Source: Arenibacter palladensis (GTDB lineage Bacteria > Bacteroidota > Bacteroidia > Flavobacteriales > Flavobacteriaceae). From it: 64,000 bases of DNA. Below the pieces are notes generated by a model that was not told where the DNA came from, made no database searches, and saw only the letters and a program-made list of their open reading frames with translations. The translations under genes were made by a program, and so were the position numbers. Location of the stretch: assembly GCF_900129275.1 (NCBI RefSeq), contig NZ_FQUX01000003.1, forward strand, positions 1-64,000, read 5' to 3'. Positions 43,136 through 52,030 of the stretch are shown one piece after another; positions within the stretch are counted from its first letter, which is position 1, and every line of letters starts with the position of its first letter.

Positions 43136-44443
43136 ATGAGAAAAATAGTTCTATTTCTCCTATTAATTAGTTTTTCATTTCTAAGTTCAAAAGCTCAAAA
43201 CACTCCAAAAATTCATACCGTTGGAGCTATGAAAGATATGGGAACCACCTATCCCCTTGAGGTCTGGCTGGATACCCTGCCGGATAAATCCAATATGTTC
43301 GCAATGGGTCCCTACGATAAAATGAAGGGAGAGATAACTGTTTTTGATGGGAAGCCCTTCTTTGCCACAGCATTTGTCAAGGACATGGGCGTGGTTAGTC
43401 AAAGTTGGGATATTCGTTCTCCTTTTTTCGTCTATAGCAATGTAAAAGACTGGGAAGAATTTACTTTGAATGGTCCCTTTAATAGTACTCAGGAAATACA
43501 GGAAAAAGTGGCTGCATTGGCAATAAGTAAAGGTTATGATCAAAAGGAACCATTTGCTTTTCGGATTGCAGGGAAATTTAATCAAATCACCGCTCATATC
43601 GTTACCCCCAGAAGCCCGGAAATTGAAGGCTATAGACCCGATGTAAAATCCCAAAAGTTTTTTTTGGAAAACAATAATGGTGAATTATTGGGTTTCTATT
43701 CTGAACAGCATCAGGGAATATTCACAGGGTCTAACAGTTTTGTGCATATACACTTTTTGAAGGACGACCAGACTTTTATGGGACATTTGGATGAAATTAC
43801 CTCGGGCACCCAATCCTATAAACTCTACCTTCCCAAAAAACAGGCCTTGGTTAAAACTGTAATGCAGGTCAATGATACCGATTTTTCAAAAGGACGTCTG
43901 GGGAATATTCAAAATATAGATTTGGATGACCTGGTAAAATTTCATGGCCATCTTTGTGATGGACTGGTGGTAGGGCATCTTGCCTTGCAACGGGCAATGC
44001 AAGAATTATATTCAGATGGTATTGTAGACCGTACCAATACCCGAATCGTCAGTAAAGCTTCTCCCTGCCTTACCGATGCAGCTATATATTTAACAGGAGG
44101 TAGGTATCAGTTCAATACCTTCTACATATCCAACAATATGGATGCATTGTTTACGGTTCAACGTATCGATACCCAAAGAGCTGTAGCCGTACATATGAAA
44201 AAAGGCCTAAAACCGATGGAGATTGACCAACTCGGAGCCATGGTGGTAAAAGGGGAATTGTCTGCCTGCGATTTGGATAAATTAAAAGGAATGGAAGATA
44301 ATTTTACCGAATTACTACTTTCCACCGATCCAAAAGATAATTTCACCCTAACGGAAATTACCGATTTTAAATGGAGCCCAGTTTTGAAGAACGATTACAT
44401 AAAAACGGATATTCTGAATAAAAACAAAACTAAATGTCAGTAA
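43136..44443 (+). CDS. Exported fusion: acetolactate-decarboxylase-like domain plus FmdE-like domain
   Basis: The 435-residue protein has a signal peptide (MRKIVLFLLLISFSFLSSKAQ). Residues about 25-235 look like alpha-acetolactate decarboxylase (BudA): HTVGAMKDM, ITVFDGKPFFATA, SPFFVYSNVKDW, SEQHQGIFTGSNSFVHIHF, with His204, His206 and His217 placed like the zinc ligands of BudA. Residues about 258-420 match the FmdE fold (formylmethanofuran dehydrogenase subunit E family): VKFHGHLCDGLVVGHLAL with Cys274, SPCLTDAAIYLTGGRY with Cys311, and a late cysteine (Cys378). Both domains bind metals in their known relatives. I do not recall a studied protein of this architecture. ATG 43136 is chosen over TTG 43124, which has no gain. 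Gap to the permease gene is 16 nt. Function unknown. Confidence 0.75.
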   Translation: MRKIVLFLLLISFSFLSSKAQNTPKIHTVGAMKDMGTTYPLEVWLDTLPDKSNMFAMGPYDKMKGEITVFDGKPFFATAFVKDMGVVSQSWDIRSPFFVYSNVKDWEEFTLNGPFNSTQEIQEKVAALAISKGYDQKEPFAFRIAGKFNQITAHIVTPRSPEIEGYRPDVKSQKFFLENNNGELLGFYSEQHQGIFTGSNSFVHIHFLKDDQTFMGHLDEITSGTQSYKLYLPKKQALVKTVMQVNDTDFSKGRLGNIQNIDLDDLVKFHGHLCDGLVVGHLALQRAMQELYSDGIVDRTNTRIVSKASPCLTDAAIYLTGGRYQFNTFYISNNMDALFTVQRIDTQRAVAVHMKKGLKPMEIDQLGAMVVKGELSACDLDKLKGMEDNFTELLLSTDPKDNFTLTEITDFKWSPVLKNDYIKTDILNKNKTKCQ

Positions 44444-44742
44444 CAAACTCCCCGAAAAAAAACCTGCCCTTATTTAAGAAACCTACCCATGGGTGTAGGT
44501 ATTGGAGCGAAAATTTCAATAAAAAAGTGGAATAACTTCAATTATCGCATGTCAATATACCTGCGACTTATAATATAAGGATCCAATGAATAACAAAGTC
44601 TAGTCCCACATGGCTATTCGTAAATATAGAATTGGGAAGGTCTGAAATACAAACAAAATATTTATTTTTGGAAAAGTACCAACCCGAATAGTAGTCCTAA
44701 TATTCCAAAGTGGAACCTACTATTCAATTATCCGAATAAAAT

Positions 44743-45297
44743 ATGCAAAATAGATCCCCTCTCCTATTATTTTTAACCCTGTTGTTTATACAAACAAGCG
44801 TGTCTTTTGGTCAAAAGAACGAACCCACAACCGGGCCCGTTTTTAACGACGTCGGTGCTGTATTCTCCATTGATGACCTGGATTTCCTACCCGATAAATC
44901 CCAGGAACTAAAGGCAATTTTTGACATCGACAGAAAGCAAACTGATCCAAGTGCCAGCAATCCCATCATCTCCAGCCTCCACCGCTATTACAATATGCAT
45001 GTTCGATACGGGGTTCCCAAGGACAAGATTCACTTAGCTCTTGTATTACACGGAAGTTCAACGAAAGATGCACTCTCTCCGGCTGTGTATAAAGAAAAGT
45101 TTAAAACGGACAACCCTAATAAGGATTTAATAAATACACTTTCCGAAATTGGTGTCGATGTTTATATATGCGGCCAATCAATGTCCTACATGGGTTATAG
45201 TAAAAAAGATCTGTTACCGGAAGTAAAAGTTGCACTTTCCGCCATGACGGTATTAACAGTATATCAAATGGATAATTATGCCCTGATCAAATTCTAA
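44743..45297 (+). CDS. Exported DsrE/DsrF-like sulfur-relay protein
   Basis: The 184-residue protein has a signal peptide (LLLFLTLLFIQTSVSFGQ) and a DsrE fold: HLALVLHGSSTKDALSP, NKDLINTLSEIGVDVYICGQSMSYMGYSKKDLLPEVKVALSAMTVLTVYQMDNYALIKF. Cys143 in YICGQS is where family members carry the sulfur-accepting cysteine. Periplasmic DsrE proteins accept persulfide sulfur. The gene lies 299 nt after the FmdE-type fusion, so it may have its own promoter, but the shared theme (sulfur, export) links it to the rhodanese of the same cluster. Confidence 0.85.
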   Translation: MQNRSPLLLFLTLLFIQTSVSFGQKNEPTTGPVFNDVGAVFSIDDLDFLPDKSQELKAIFDIDRKQTDPSASNPIISSLHRYYNMHVRYGVPKDKIHLALVLHGSSTKDALSPAVYKEKFKTDNPNKDLINTLSEIGVDVYICGQSMSYMGYSKKDLLPEVKVALSAMTVLTVYQMDNYALIKF

Positions 45298-45485
45298 TAT
45301 ACGGCATATCGCTTCCGAAACTGTCTTGGAATATTTGTTGGGAAAACCGTCAACATCAATCAAAAATAATATAAAACCCCTTTCCAAAATTCACGGGTTG
45401 GATAGCATAATTTCATTACTTTTAATGGGGTAATCATTCTTTTCCACAATTAACGATTACCAAGGAACTAGAAATTTAAAACCCT

Positions 45486-46205
45486 ATGAAAAAAGTCGCC
45501 CAGACCATATTCCTTTTCTCGACTTTACTGTTGTGGTTCCCGGGTATTGGACAAGACAAAACCCCAAATGCAAATTATACCTATAAAAAAGGTGATTCCA
45601 GTGGTATTGGAAAATGGTATATGGATAGGGAAATTGCCCATGTAATGGGGTACCAAGGAATGCAATGGCTAGACCGTCCGGAGCGTGAAGAAGAGGAAAA
45701 CACCACTGCCCTATTGATGAATATGGAAATTGAACCGAAAGATTATATAGCCGATATTGGTGCGGGATCCGGTTACCATGTCTTTAAAATGGCCAAATTG
45801 GCCAGAAATGGCTTAATCTATGCGGTTGATATTCAGGATGAAATGTTGGAGGAGATCAATAGTCGTAAAGAGCGGGATCATATTAAAAATGTTAGGGTCA
45901 TAAAAGGTGGTGAAAAAAGCATAAACATAGCCGAAAATTCTCTGGACAAGATACTGATGGTCGATGTTTATCATGAATTTAAGTATCCGGCAGAAATGTT
46001 GGCCTCCATCAAAAAAGCCCTAAAAGCCCATGGAAAACTGTTTTTAATTGAATACCGGGGAGAAGATAAGTCGGTCCCTATTAAAAAATTACACAAAATG
46101 ACAGAGGCACAGGCCATCAAGGAAATGAAGGCTGCCGGGATGAAACTTCTTAGAAATATAGACAACCTTCCATGGCAACACTGTATGGTTTTTGTTAGGA
46201 ATTGA
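45486..46205 (+). CDS. Predicted exported class I SAM-dependent methyltransferase
   Basis: The 239-residue protein begins with a clear signal peptide (MKKVAQTIFLFSTLLLWFPGIGQ), yet residues about 75-200 are a class I methyltransferase: YIADIGAGSGYHVFKMAK (SAM loop), IYAVDIQDEMLEEI and NSLDKILMVDVYHEFKYPAEMLASIKKAL. SAM is not normally available outside the cytoplasm. The protein could be retained inside with an uncleaved segment, be misread in its location, or use a ligand other than SAM. Similar leader-bearing methyltransferases exist in Bacteroidota, as far as I recall. It follows the DsrE gene by 188 nt. Confidence 0.85.
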   Translation: MKKVAQTIFLFSTLLLWFPGIGQDKTPNANYTYKKGDSSGIGKWYMDREIAHVMGYQGMQWLDRPEREEEENTTALLMNMEIEPKDYIADIGAGSGYHVFKMAKLARNGLIYAVDIQDEMLEEINSRKERDHIKNVRVIKGGEKSINIAENSLDKILMVDVYHEFKYPAEMLASIKKALKAHGKLFLIEYRGEDKSVPIKKLHKMTEAQAIKEMKAAGMKLLRNIDNLPWQHCMVFVRN

Positions 46206-46410
46206 GTATTTCTTTTGAAATATTCCAACTCCTTATCCTGTTGGCAATAGTCTAATTGGATAAAACTGTTGCCTTTGAAGTATTGTCGTTACATAATATG
46301 ATTGAATTTCCCAGCCTTAAATGAATCTCAATTTTAAATAATTGATTACCTTCCATAGATAACAGCAATCCATTTAATAAATTAATTAAACCATACTAAA
46401 ACACATTAAA

Positions 46411-47415
46411 ATGAAACGGATAATTACTTCTATGATATTAATATTTTTAGCCCTTAACGGCTTCGCAAATAGTACGGCACAACAGATATTTGCCAACCCC
46501 TTTATGGGTATGTGGGGGCTTGACGTTGAAGGCGGGGGAGCCGGCTGGCTCAACGTACACGAAGATCAAGGGTTTTTGGATGCCGAACTACTGTGGATAG
46601 GCGGTAGTGTAGTTCCTGTGTCCAACGTTTATTTCTTGGACGAAAACACATTAGTTGTTACCCGAACAAATCAAGTAAAAAGAAGTCCCGATCGCAGCCA
46701 TACCATAACCTATACTTTGGAAGTGAAAAAAATTGGGGATGCCCTAGAGGGTACCATGAGCAGCCCCAATAGGGATGGAAGCGGGGTTTCCACTAAAAAT
46801 TTTACCGGGAAACGTATGCCGCCCATGCCTAGCACACCGGATCTGTCCAAGCTGAAATTTGAAAAACCGATCAAATTGTTCAATGGGAAGGATTTAAGTG
46901 GCTGGAAATTGATTGATCCGGAAAAAGCCAATGGCTTTAAGGTGGTAGATGGCACACTGATGAACGATCCCGTTCAACCAGAAAATGGCGAACATATTTC
47001 CTATGGCAACATTCGTACGTTACAGGAATTTAAGGATTTCAACCTAAAGCTGGAAGTGAATGTACCCGAAGGAAACAACAGTGGGGTATACTTACGCGGA
47101 CTCTATGAAATTCAAGTAGTGGATTCGTACGGCAAGGAATTGGATTCCCATAATATGGGAGCCCTGTACAGTCGTATCACCCCCAGCGAGGCAGCCGAAA
47201 GACCTGCCGGGGAATGGCAGAGCTTTGATATTACATTGGTAGACCGACATGTGACGGTAATCTTCAACGGTAAAAAAATAATCGACAATCAACCCGTTTT
47301 GGGACCAACCGGTGGCGCTATGTCTGCAGACGTATTGAGTCCTGGGCCCATTTACCTGCAAGGAGATCACGGCAATGTAGCCTATCGCAATATTGTCCTG
47401 ACCCCTATCAAATAA
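46411..47415 (+). CDS. Two-domain DUF1080 secreted protein
   Basis: The 334-residue protein has a signal peptide (MKRIITSMILIFLALNGFANSTAQ), an N-terminal lipocalin-like beta domain of about 110 residues (FANPFMGMWGLDVEGGGAGWLNV, ITYTLEVKKIGDALEGTMSSP) and a DUF1080 domain from about residue 150: IKLFNGKDLSGWKLIDPEK, FNLKLEVNVPEGNNSGVYLRGLYEIQVVDSYG, WQSFDITLVDRHVTVIFNGKKIIDNQ, GPIYLQGDHGNVAYRNIVL. DUF1080 proteins include periplasmic 3-keto-glycoside hydrolases. A terminator follows at 47438-47467. A shorter DUF1080 gene lies at 1589-2218. Confidence 0.92.
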   Translation: MKRIITSMILIFLALNGFANSTAQQIFANPFMGMWGLDVEGGGAGWLNVHEDQGFLDAELLWIGGSVVPVSNVYFLDENTLVVTRTNQVKRSPDRSHTITYTLEVKKIGDALEGTMSSPNRDGSGVSTKNFTGKRMPPMPSTPDLSKLKFEKPIKLFNGKDLSGWKLIDPEKANGFKVVDGTLMNDPVQPENGEHISYGNIRTLQEFKDFNLKLEVNVPEGNNSGVYLRGLYEIQVVDSYGKELDSHNMGALYSRITPSEAAERPAGEWQSFDITLVDRHVTVIFNGKKIIDNQPVLGPTGGAMSADVLSPGPIYLQGDHGNVAYRNIVLTPIK

Positions 47416-47437
47416 ACCCTTTAAACCAAAATTAAAA

Positions 47438-47467
47438 GGCCTCCTTTTCTGGGAGGCCATTTTTTTA
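47438..47467. terminator. Rho-independent terminator between convergent genes
   Basis: GGCCTCC and GGAGGCC form a 7-bp stem around TTTTCTG, followed by ATTTTTTTATTT on the plus strand. It lies after the DUF1080 stop (47415) and at the stop of the convergent propeller gene (47465). Confidence 0.85.
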
Positions 47468-48601
47468 TTTTTCCATCTTCAAGACAGCAAATTTTCCTTT
47501 GTTCCAGCCATGTACCAGAAGGTACAATTGTTTGGTTCCGTTTTCCGTAACAATATGCGGCCAAACCTGATGAATATTTGTGAGAACGGGAATATCCAAA
47601 TCTCCTGGAATAACGGTCGAAAGCAACTTCTCACCGCTATGCACATAGATAGGTGCCGATTTTTGTTCGCCAATGGCCTGCAAGGCATTTAGGAAGTAGT
47701 GCTCCGCTTTATAGGAGACATTACATACCAAACTACCTTCAGGAATGTCATTGAAAGTTTCCACAAACTTACCCTTCTTGGTAAATTTCACTACTTGTCC
47801 TGCTGCCCTATTGGCCACCAAAATATGTTTCTCGTGGGCATAGATACCATGAGCTGTTTGAAACTGGCCGGGTTTATCTCCTTTTCCTCCCCAGGCTAGT
47901 TTTCCCCAGCTCCAAACCCCGTTCTTTTCCTTAATCGTCATCACAAAGTCTCCTGCAGAATAACCATGGGCCACGTATAGGGTACCATTTAGGTAGGTAA
48001 CATCCGTAACCCCAAAATTACTGTCCTTGGATCCAAAGAACTCATTGGCTTCGGCAAACTTGAATTCACTTCCCGTAGGTTTCAAGACTTCACTAACGAT
48101 TGTTCCGTCCAAGGTCAATACTAGAACTCTTTTGCCTTCTTGGGCCACCGCAAGGTGTTTTTTGCCTTTGTGGACAAAGAAAACAATACCATGAATATTA
48201 TCCTTTAAACGTGGATCATTACCAATGGTGGACCATTTGGTTAGATCGGGGCTTATGGCACAGAGTCCGTAGCCCGGTATGCCGGTATAAACAATACCGG
48301 TTTCAGGATCTTCATTGAATCCACCGTGCATTCCGGGCTCAAATTCATGGGCTTCTTTTGGGAAGGCCGCCGTTAATTCCTGGTCCCAAGAAAAAATAAA
48401 TTCACCTTGACCCGTTAGCAGTTTTGCCTGCATGGGAATTTCATCGGAAGCCATAGGGCCATGTGGGTGATGATGGGCCATGTCATTATGTTCATGGGCA
48501 TGGTGGGTATGATCGTGTTGGGTAGTTTGCGCCATAATGGTAGATGATAGTCCCAAAGAGGAAACAATCGACAATACGGCAAGTGCAGTTCTTTTTTGCA
48601 T
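47465..48601 (-). CDS. Histidine-rich secreted beta-propeller (NHL-like) protein
   Basis: The 378-residue protein has a signal peptide (LAVLSIVSSLGLSSTIMAQ) and, at residues 29-48, a segment with eleven histidines in pairs or triplets separated by Asp, Glu, Asn or Met, suited to bind zinc, copper or nickel. The rest is a beta-propeller with NHL-type blades (FEPGMHGGFNEDPETGIVYTG, KDNIHGIVFFVHKGKKHLAVAQEG, GVTDVTYLNGTLYVAHGY, GQFQTAHGIYAHEKHILVANR, GQVVKFTKKGKFVETF). I place the start at ATG 48601, as the frame upstream to 48655 adds no signal feature. It is divergent from the MarR gene, whose operators may control it. Function unknown. Confidence 0.75.
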   Translation of the reverse strand: MQKRTALAVLSIVSSLGLSSTIMAQTTQHDHTHHAHEHNDMAHHHPHGPMASDEIPMQAKLLTGQGEFIFSWDQELTAAFPKEAHEFEPGMHGGFNEDPETGIVYTGIPGYGLCAISPDLTKWSTIGNDPRLKDNIHGIVFFVHKGKKHLAVAQEGKRVLVLTLDGTIVSEVLKPTGSEFKFAEANEFFGSKDSNFGVTDVTYLNGTLYVAHGYSAGDFVMTIKEKNGVWSWGKLAWGGKGDKPGQFQTAHGIYAHEKHILVANRAAGQVVKFTKKGKFVETFNDIPEGSLVCNVSYKAEHYFLNALQAIGEQKSAPIYVHSGEKLLSTVIPGDLDIPVLTNIHQVWPHIVTENGTKQLYLLVHGWNKGKFAVLKMEK

Positions 48602-48871
48602 GGTTGGTTCTTTATATTTTTTTTGAAAGTTAAACATTCTAATTCGAATATTCAACTGATAAATATTGCACTATTTCTTAAATCTATTGTTCAATATTTC
48701 TTTTAAGACTACATATCAACTACTGTTTACTTTGCAAAAGGTAGATATTAGTTTACTCCATAGTAATGCCCCCTACTTCATTGGCAAACCAGGTATTCAA
48801 TGCCATTAGCCTGTCTTGATTAATAATATGCCCTACATCATATATTTCTTAACACATAAAAATTTGAAAAA

Positions 48872-48918
48872 TACGTAACTAGTTACGTAAAAATAATTAC
48901 ATTTGCGTAACCAGTTAC
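48872..48918. promoter_or_regulatory. Two MarR operator sites
   Basis: TACGTAACTAGTTACGTA (48872-48889) is a perfect 18-bp palindrome, and GCGTAACCAGTTACTT (48905-48920) is a close copy; the GTAACYAGTTAC cores are 32 bp apart, about three helix turns. They lie directly before the MarR start and flank a TACATTTG box, as expected for autoregulation. The second copy extends two bases beyond the stated end. Confidence 0.75.
48898..48905 (+). promoter_or_regulatory. -7 box TACATTTG of the marR gene
   Basis: Exact TAnnTTTG match, 28 nt before the ATG at 48933, lying between the two MarR operator copies. A -33 element with proper spacing is not visible because the first operator occupies that region. 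Confidence 0.5.
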
Positions 48919-48932
48919 TTAATAAAGATATC

Positions 48933-49427
48933 ATGAACGACTTTTTAACGGAAATGGAATATGTTGGACTCACCAGTAGGCTTAAGAGATTAAGTGATTC
49001 ACTACTCTATAGTACCAAGGAACTTTACAAGTCCGAAGGACTGGATATTGAACCCAACTGGAACTTGATCTTTATTCTCCTGCAAGAAAATGAAGCCATG
49101 ACAATTACAGAAATATCAGAAACATTACAATTCTCACATCCTGCCGTGGTAAAAATCATTAACAAAATGAAAAAAAACGGACATGTAGAAACTAGAACTG
49201 ATACTGAAGATAAAAGAAAGCAGATCTTAACGCTGACAGAAAAAGCCCATAAACAATTACCCCTTTTTGAAAAATATTGGACCGCAGGAAGACAGACCGT
49301 TATGGATCTACTGGAAGATAGTCCCAATTTTTTGGAGGAATTCCTGAAGATTGAAGAAAAAGTGAACCAAAGCGATTATAAGGAAAGAACCTTGAAAAAT
49401 TTAAACAATGACGAACTTAGTAATTGA
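48933..49427 (+). CDS. MarR-family regulator
   Basis: The 164-residue protein is a winged-helix MarR member: MTITEISETLQFSHPAVVKIINKMKKNGHVETRTDTEDKRKQILTLTEKAHKQLPLFEKYW. The wing carries the usual DxRxK-type turn in the EDKRKQ part. I start at ATG 48933 rather than TTG 48903, because the upstream residues fall inside the operator. It overlaps the small membrane gene downstream by 20 nt, and the perfect palindrome before it is the likely operator. The ligand is unknown. Confidence 0.9.
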   Translation: MNDFLTEMEYVGLTSRLKRLSDSLLYSTKELYKSEGLDIEPNWNLIFILLQENEAMTITEISETLQFSHPAVVKIINKMKKNGHVETRTDTEDKRKQILTLTEKAHKQLPLFEKYWTAGRQTVMDLLEDSPNFLEEFLKIEEKVNQSDYKERTLKNLNNDELSN

Positions 49428-49653
49428 GAGCATTGGCTATATCGCCATCCTTACCGGTTTCTTTGCCATTACCAAAAAGGATATGGGCAAATTCCGCCTT
49501 TGGCATTTGATTTCCAGTTTTTTCTATATCATTTATGGTGCTATGCTAAATTCCGTGCCCCTTGTTATTGCTGGAATAGTTTTCTGTATCATCCATGTTT
49601 ATCATTTAATTAAGATGTACGATTCCAACAAGGGGCCAAAACTTAAAACCTAG
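49408..49653 (+). CDS. Small three-helix membrane protein
   Basis: The 81-residue protein has hydrophobic segments at about residues 7-20, 33-48 and 50-68, and a lysine-rich tail. Similar small proteins in Bacteroidota are sometimes labelled uroporphyrinogen decarboxylase or YgjV-like, without basis as far as I know. Its start overlaps the MarR gene by 20 nt, so it is translated with and controlled by it. Function unknown. Confidence 0.75.
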   Translation: MTNLVIESIGYIAILTGFFAITKKDMGKFRLWHLISSFFYIIYGAMLNSVPLVIAGIVFCIIHVYHLIKMYDSNKGPKLKT

Positions 49654-49707
49654 GGCATTGGTCCACAATAATATCTTTGGTAACCAAAACCATTTCCAAA
49701 TCCGGAC

Positions 49708-50895
49708 TTAAATCACTTTTAACTCCTTACCTACTTTGGTAAAGGCCTCTACTGCTTTTTCCAAATGGTGCTGCTCATGGGCTGCGGACAACTGTACCCT
49801 AATTCTGGCTTTCCCTTTTGGCACTACGGGGTAGAAAAAACCGATTACATAAATTCCCTCCTCCAACAATTTGGCCGCGAACTCTTGGGCCAAGGGAGCT
49901 TCATAGAGCATTACCGGAACAATAGGGTGATCGCCAGGTACTATATCGAAACCGGCTGCGGTCATGGCAGATCGAAAATATTTAGTATTTGCCTCCAACT
50001 TGTCACGAAGCGCAGTTGAAGAGGAAAGAAGGTCCAATACTTTTATGGAAGCCCCAACGATGGATGGTGCCAAAGTGTTGGAAAACAAATAGGGTCTGGA
50101 ACGTTGTCTTAGCATTTCCACAATTTCCTTTCTGGCCGCTGTAAATCCTCCAGAAGCTCCACCCAAAGCCTTACCATAGGTACCCGTAATGATATCTATC
50201 CTGCCCATTACATTTCTATATTCATGGGAACCACGTCCGGTAGCTCCCAAAAAACCGGTAGAGTGACACTCGTCTATCATAACCATGGCCTCATATTTAT
50301 CGGCCAAATCGCAGATTTTATCCAATTGTGCAATGGTTCCGTCCATAGAGAAGGAACCATCGGTCACGATCAATATCCTACGGGAACCTTTGGCCGCTTT
50401 TAATTGCTCTTCCAAGTCGGCCATGGAATTATGCTCATATCTAAAACGTTTCGCCTTGCACAACCTTATCCCATCTATGATGGAAGCATGGTTCAATGCA
50501 TCTGAAATAATGGCGTCTTCCGGCCCTAGAATGGGTTCAAACAGACCACCGTTGGCATCAAATGCAGCGGCGTACAATATACAATCCTCCATTCCTAAAA
50601 ATTCGGCGGTCTTGCGTTCCAATTCCTTATGGATGTCCTGAGTACCACATATAAAACGTACCGAAGATAAGCCATAACCATGGGTGTCAATTGCCTCCTT
50701 ACCGGCCTTTATAACCTCTGGATGGGCAGAAAGCCCCAAATAATTGTTGGCACAAAAATTCAGGACGTCCTTGGTATTGGTCGTTTGGATCTCGGCCCCT
50801 TGTGGGGTCGTAATTATTCTTTCCTCCTTATATAGTCCCTCTGCCTTAATAGCTTCAAGCTCTTCCTGCAATGCGTTTTTTACTGTTGAATACAT
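49708..50895 (-). CDS. kbl: Glycine C-acetyltransferase (2-amino-3-ketobutyrate CoA ligase)
   Basis: The 395-residue PLP enzyme shows [63 protein letters not shown]-like text, [22 protein letters not shown] and the PLP lysine in [15 protein letters not shown]. It cleaves 2-amino-3-ketobutyrate with CoA to glycine and acetyl-CoA, the second step of threonine breakdown. The length is normal (about 395-398). It follows the tdh gene by 71 nt on the same strand. The enzyme is cytoplasmic. Confidence 0.96.
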   Translation of the reverse strand: MYSTVKNALQEELEAIKAEGLYKEERIITTPQGAEIQTTNTKDVLNFCANNYLGLSAHPEVIKAGKEAIDTHGYGLSSVRFICGTQDIHKELERKTAEFLGMEDCILYAAAFDANGGLFEPILGPEDAIISDALNHASIIDGIRLCKAKRFRYEHNSMADLEEQLKAAKGSRRILIVTDGSFSMDGTIAQLDKICDLADKYEAMVMIDECHSTGFLGATGRGSHEYRNVMGRIDIITGTYGKALGGASGGFTAARKEIVEMLRQRSRPYLFSNTLAPSIVGASIKVLDLLSSSTALRDKLEANTKYFRSAMTAAGFDIVPGDHPIVPVMLYEAPLAQEFAAKLLEEGIYVIGFFYPVVPKGKARIRVQLSAAHEQHHLEKAVEAFTKVGKELKVI

Positions 50896-50966
50896 GTCTA
50901 TTATTTCTTTTTTATACCCAAACTTGGTCTGGGCATTCTTGTTTTTTTAAAATAGCCCCAAAGGGT

Positions 50967-51917
50967 CTATTCATGTGGTATATACTGTTCTTTCAGTTTT
51001 TCTATCATGGTACTGACAATTCTTTTCAGATCGTATTCCGGCTTCCAACCCCAATCCAAGCTTGCTTCAACGTCGCTTATAGATTTCGGCCAACGGGCGG
51101 CAATGTCCTGCCTAAAATCCGGTTCATATTTTACCTTGAATTCTGGATAATGATTACGGATTTCTGTTACAATATCCTCTGGAGAAAAACTACTACCAGC
51201 AAGATTATAAGCCGTTCTTATTTTAATGTTCTTTTTAGGCGCCTCCATTAATTCCATAGTTGCCCTAATGGCATCATCCATAAAGATCATAGGCAAGGTA
51301 GTATCTTCATTGAGGAAACATACAAATTCTTCTTCCAAGACGGCCTTGTGGAAAATATCCACAGCGTAATCCGTAGTACCTCCACCAGGCAGGGATTGGT
51401 AACCTATAACTCCAGGGAATCTAAGGGATCTTACATCCAAACCATATCTTAAAAAATAGTACTGAGCCCATTGTTCTCCTGCCGCCTTGCTCATTCCATA
51501 TACAGTTGCAGGATTCAGAAATGCGTTGTTGGGCGTATTTACCCAAGGGGCATCTTCTCCAAAAACGGCAATGGAACTTGGAAAGAACACCTTATCCAAC
51601 TCATGGATTCTAGCTACTTCCAATACATTAAAAAGCATCCTCATATTAAGGTCCCAAGTCCCCAACGGATTTTCTTCTCCCTTGGCAGACAAAATTGCCG
51701 CCAAATGATAAATTTGGGTAATCCCGTGTTTGGTAACCACATCGCTCAAATGTATCCTATTAGTAGCATCCAAGACCTCGAAGGTCCCTTTGAAATTATG
51801 GGTTTTCTTTATATCTGTAGCCACCACATTATCCGAACCATGATGATGTTGCAACTCTTTTACGAGTACAGTTCCCAATTGTCCATTGGCGCCGATAACT
51901 AGAACTTTTGCTTTCAT
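50967..51917 (-). CDS. tdh: Short-chain (epimerase-type) L-threonine 3-dehydrogenase
   Basis: The 316-residue NAD-dependent extended SDR has the glycine motif VIGANGQLGTVLV, HLAAILSAKGEENP, SSIAVFG and the catalytic YGMSK, with PGVIGYQSLPGGGTTDYAVDIF near the substrate pocket. Epimerase-type threonine dehydrogenases of this shape occur in flavobacteria and oxidise threonine to 2-amino-3-ketobutyrate. Adjacent kbl confirms the role. It is divergent from an Lrp-family regulator. Confidence 0.93.
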   Translation of the reverse strand: MKAKVLVIGANGQLGTVLVKELQHHHGSDNVVATDIKKTHNFKGTFEVLDATNRIHLSDVVTKHGITQIYHLAAILSAKGEENPLGTWDLNMRMLFNVLEVARIHELDKVFFPSSIAVFGEDAPWVNTPNNAFLNPATVYGMSKAAGEQWAQYYFLRYGLDVRSLRFPGVIGYQSLPGGGTTDYAVDIFHKAVLEEEFVCFLNEDTTLPMIFMDDAIRATMELMEAPKKNIKIRTAYNLAGSSFSPEDIVTEIRNHYPEFKVKYEPDFRQDIAARWPKSISDVEASLDWGWKPEYDLKRIVSTMIEKLKEQYIPHE

Positions 51918-52030
51918 AGTGTACTTTTTTTACTAAATTAACTAAAGTGTTAATTACTGTCGAAATTACAAAATACGATTGCAACATTTAAATAATGGAT
52001 ATAATTAAGTAATTATCACTTGATTATATC

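Noticed and set aside
44490-44514. Imperfect hairpin ACCTACCC/GGGTGTAGGT after the FmdE-type fusion gene
   Set aside because: It has a bulge and no T-run. It does not prove that the operon ends before the DsrE gene.
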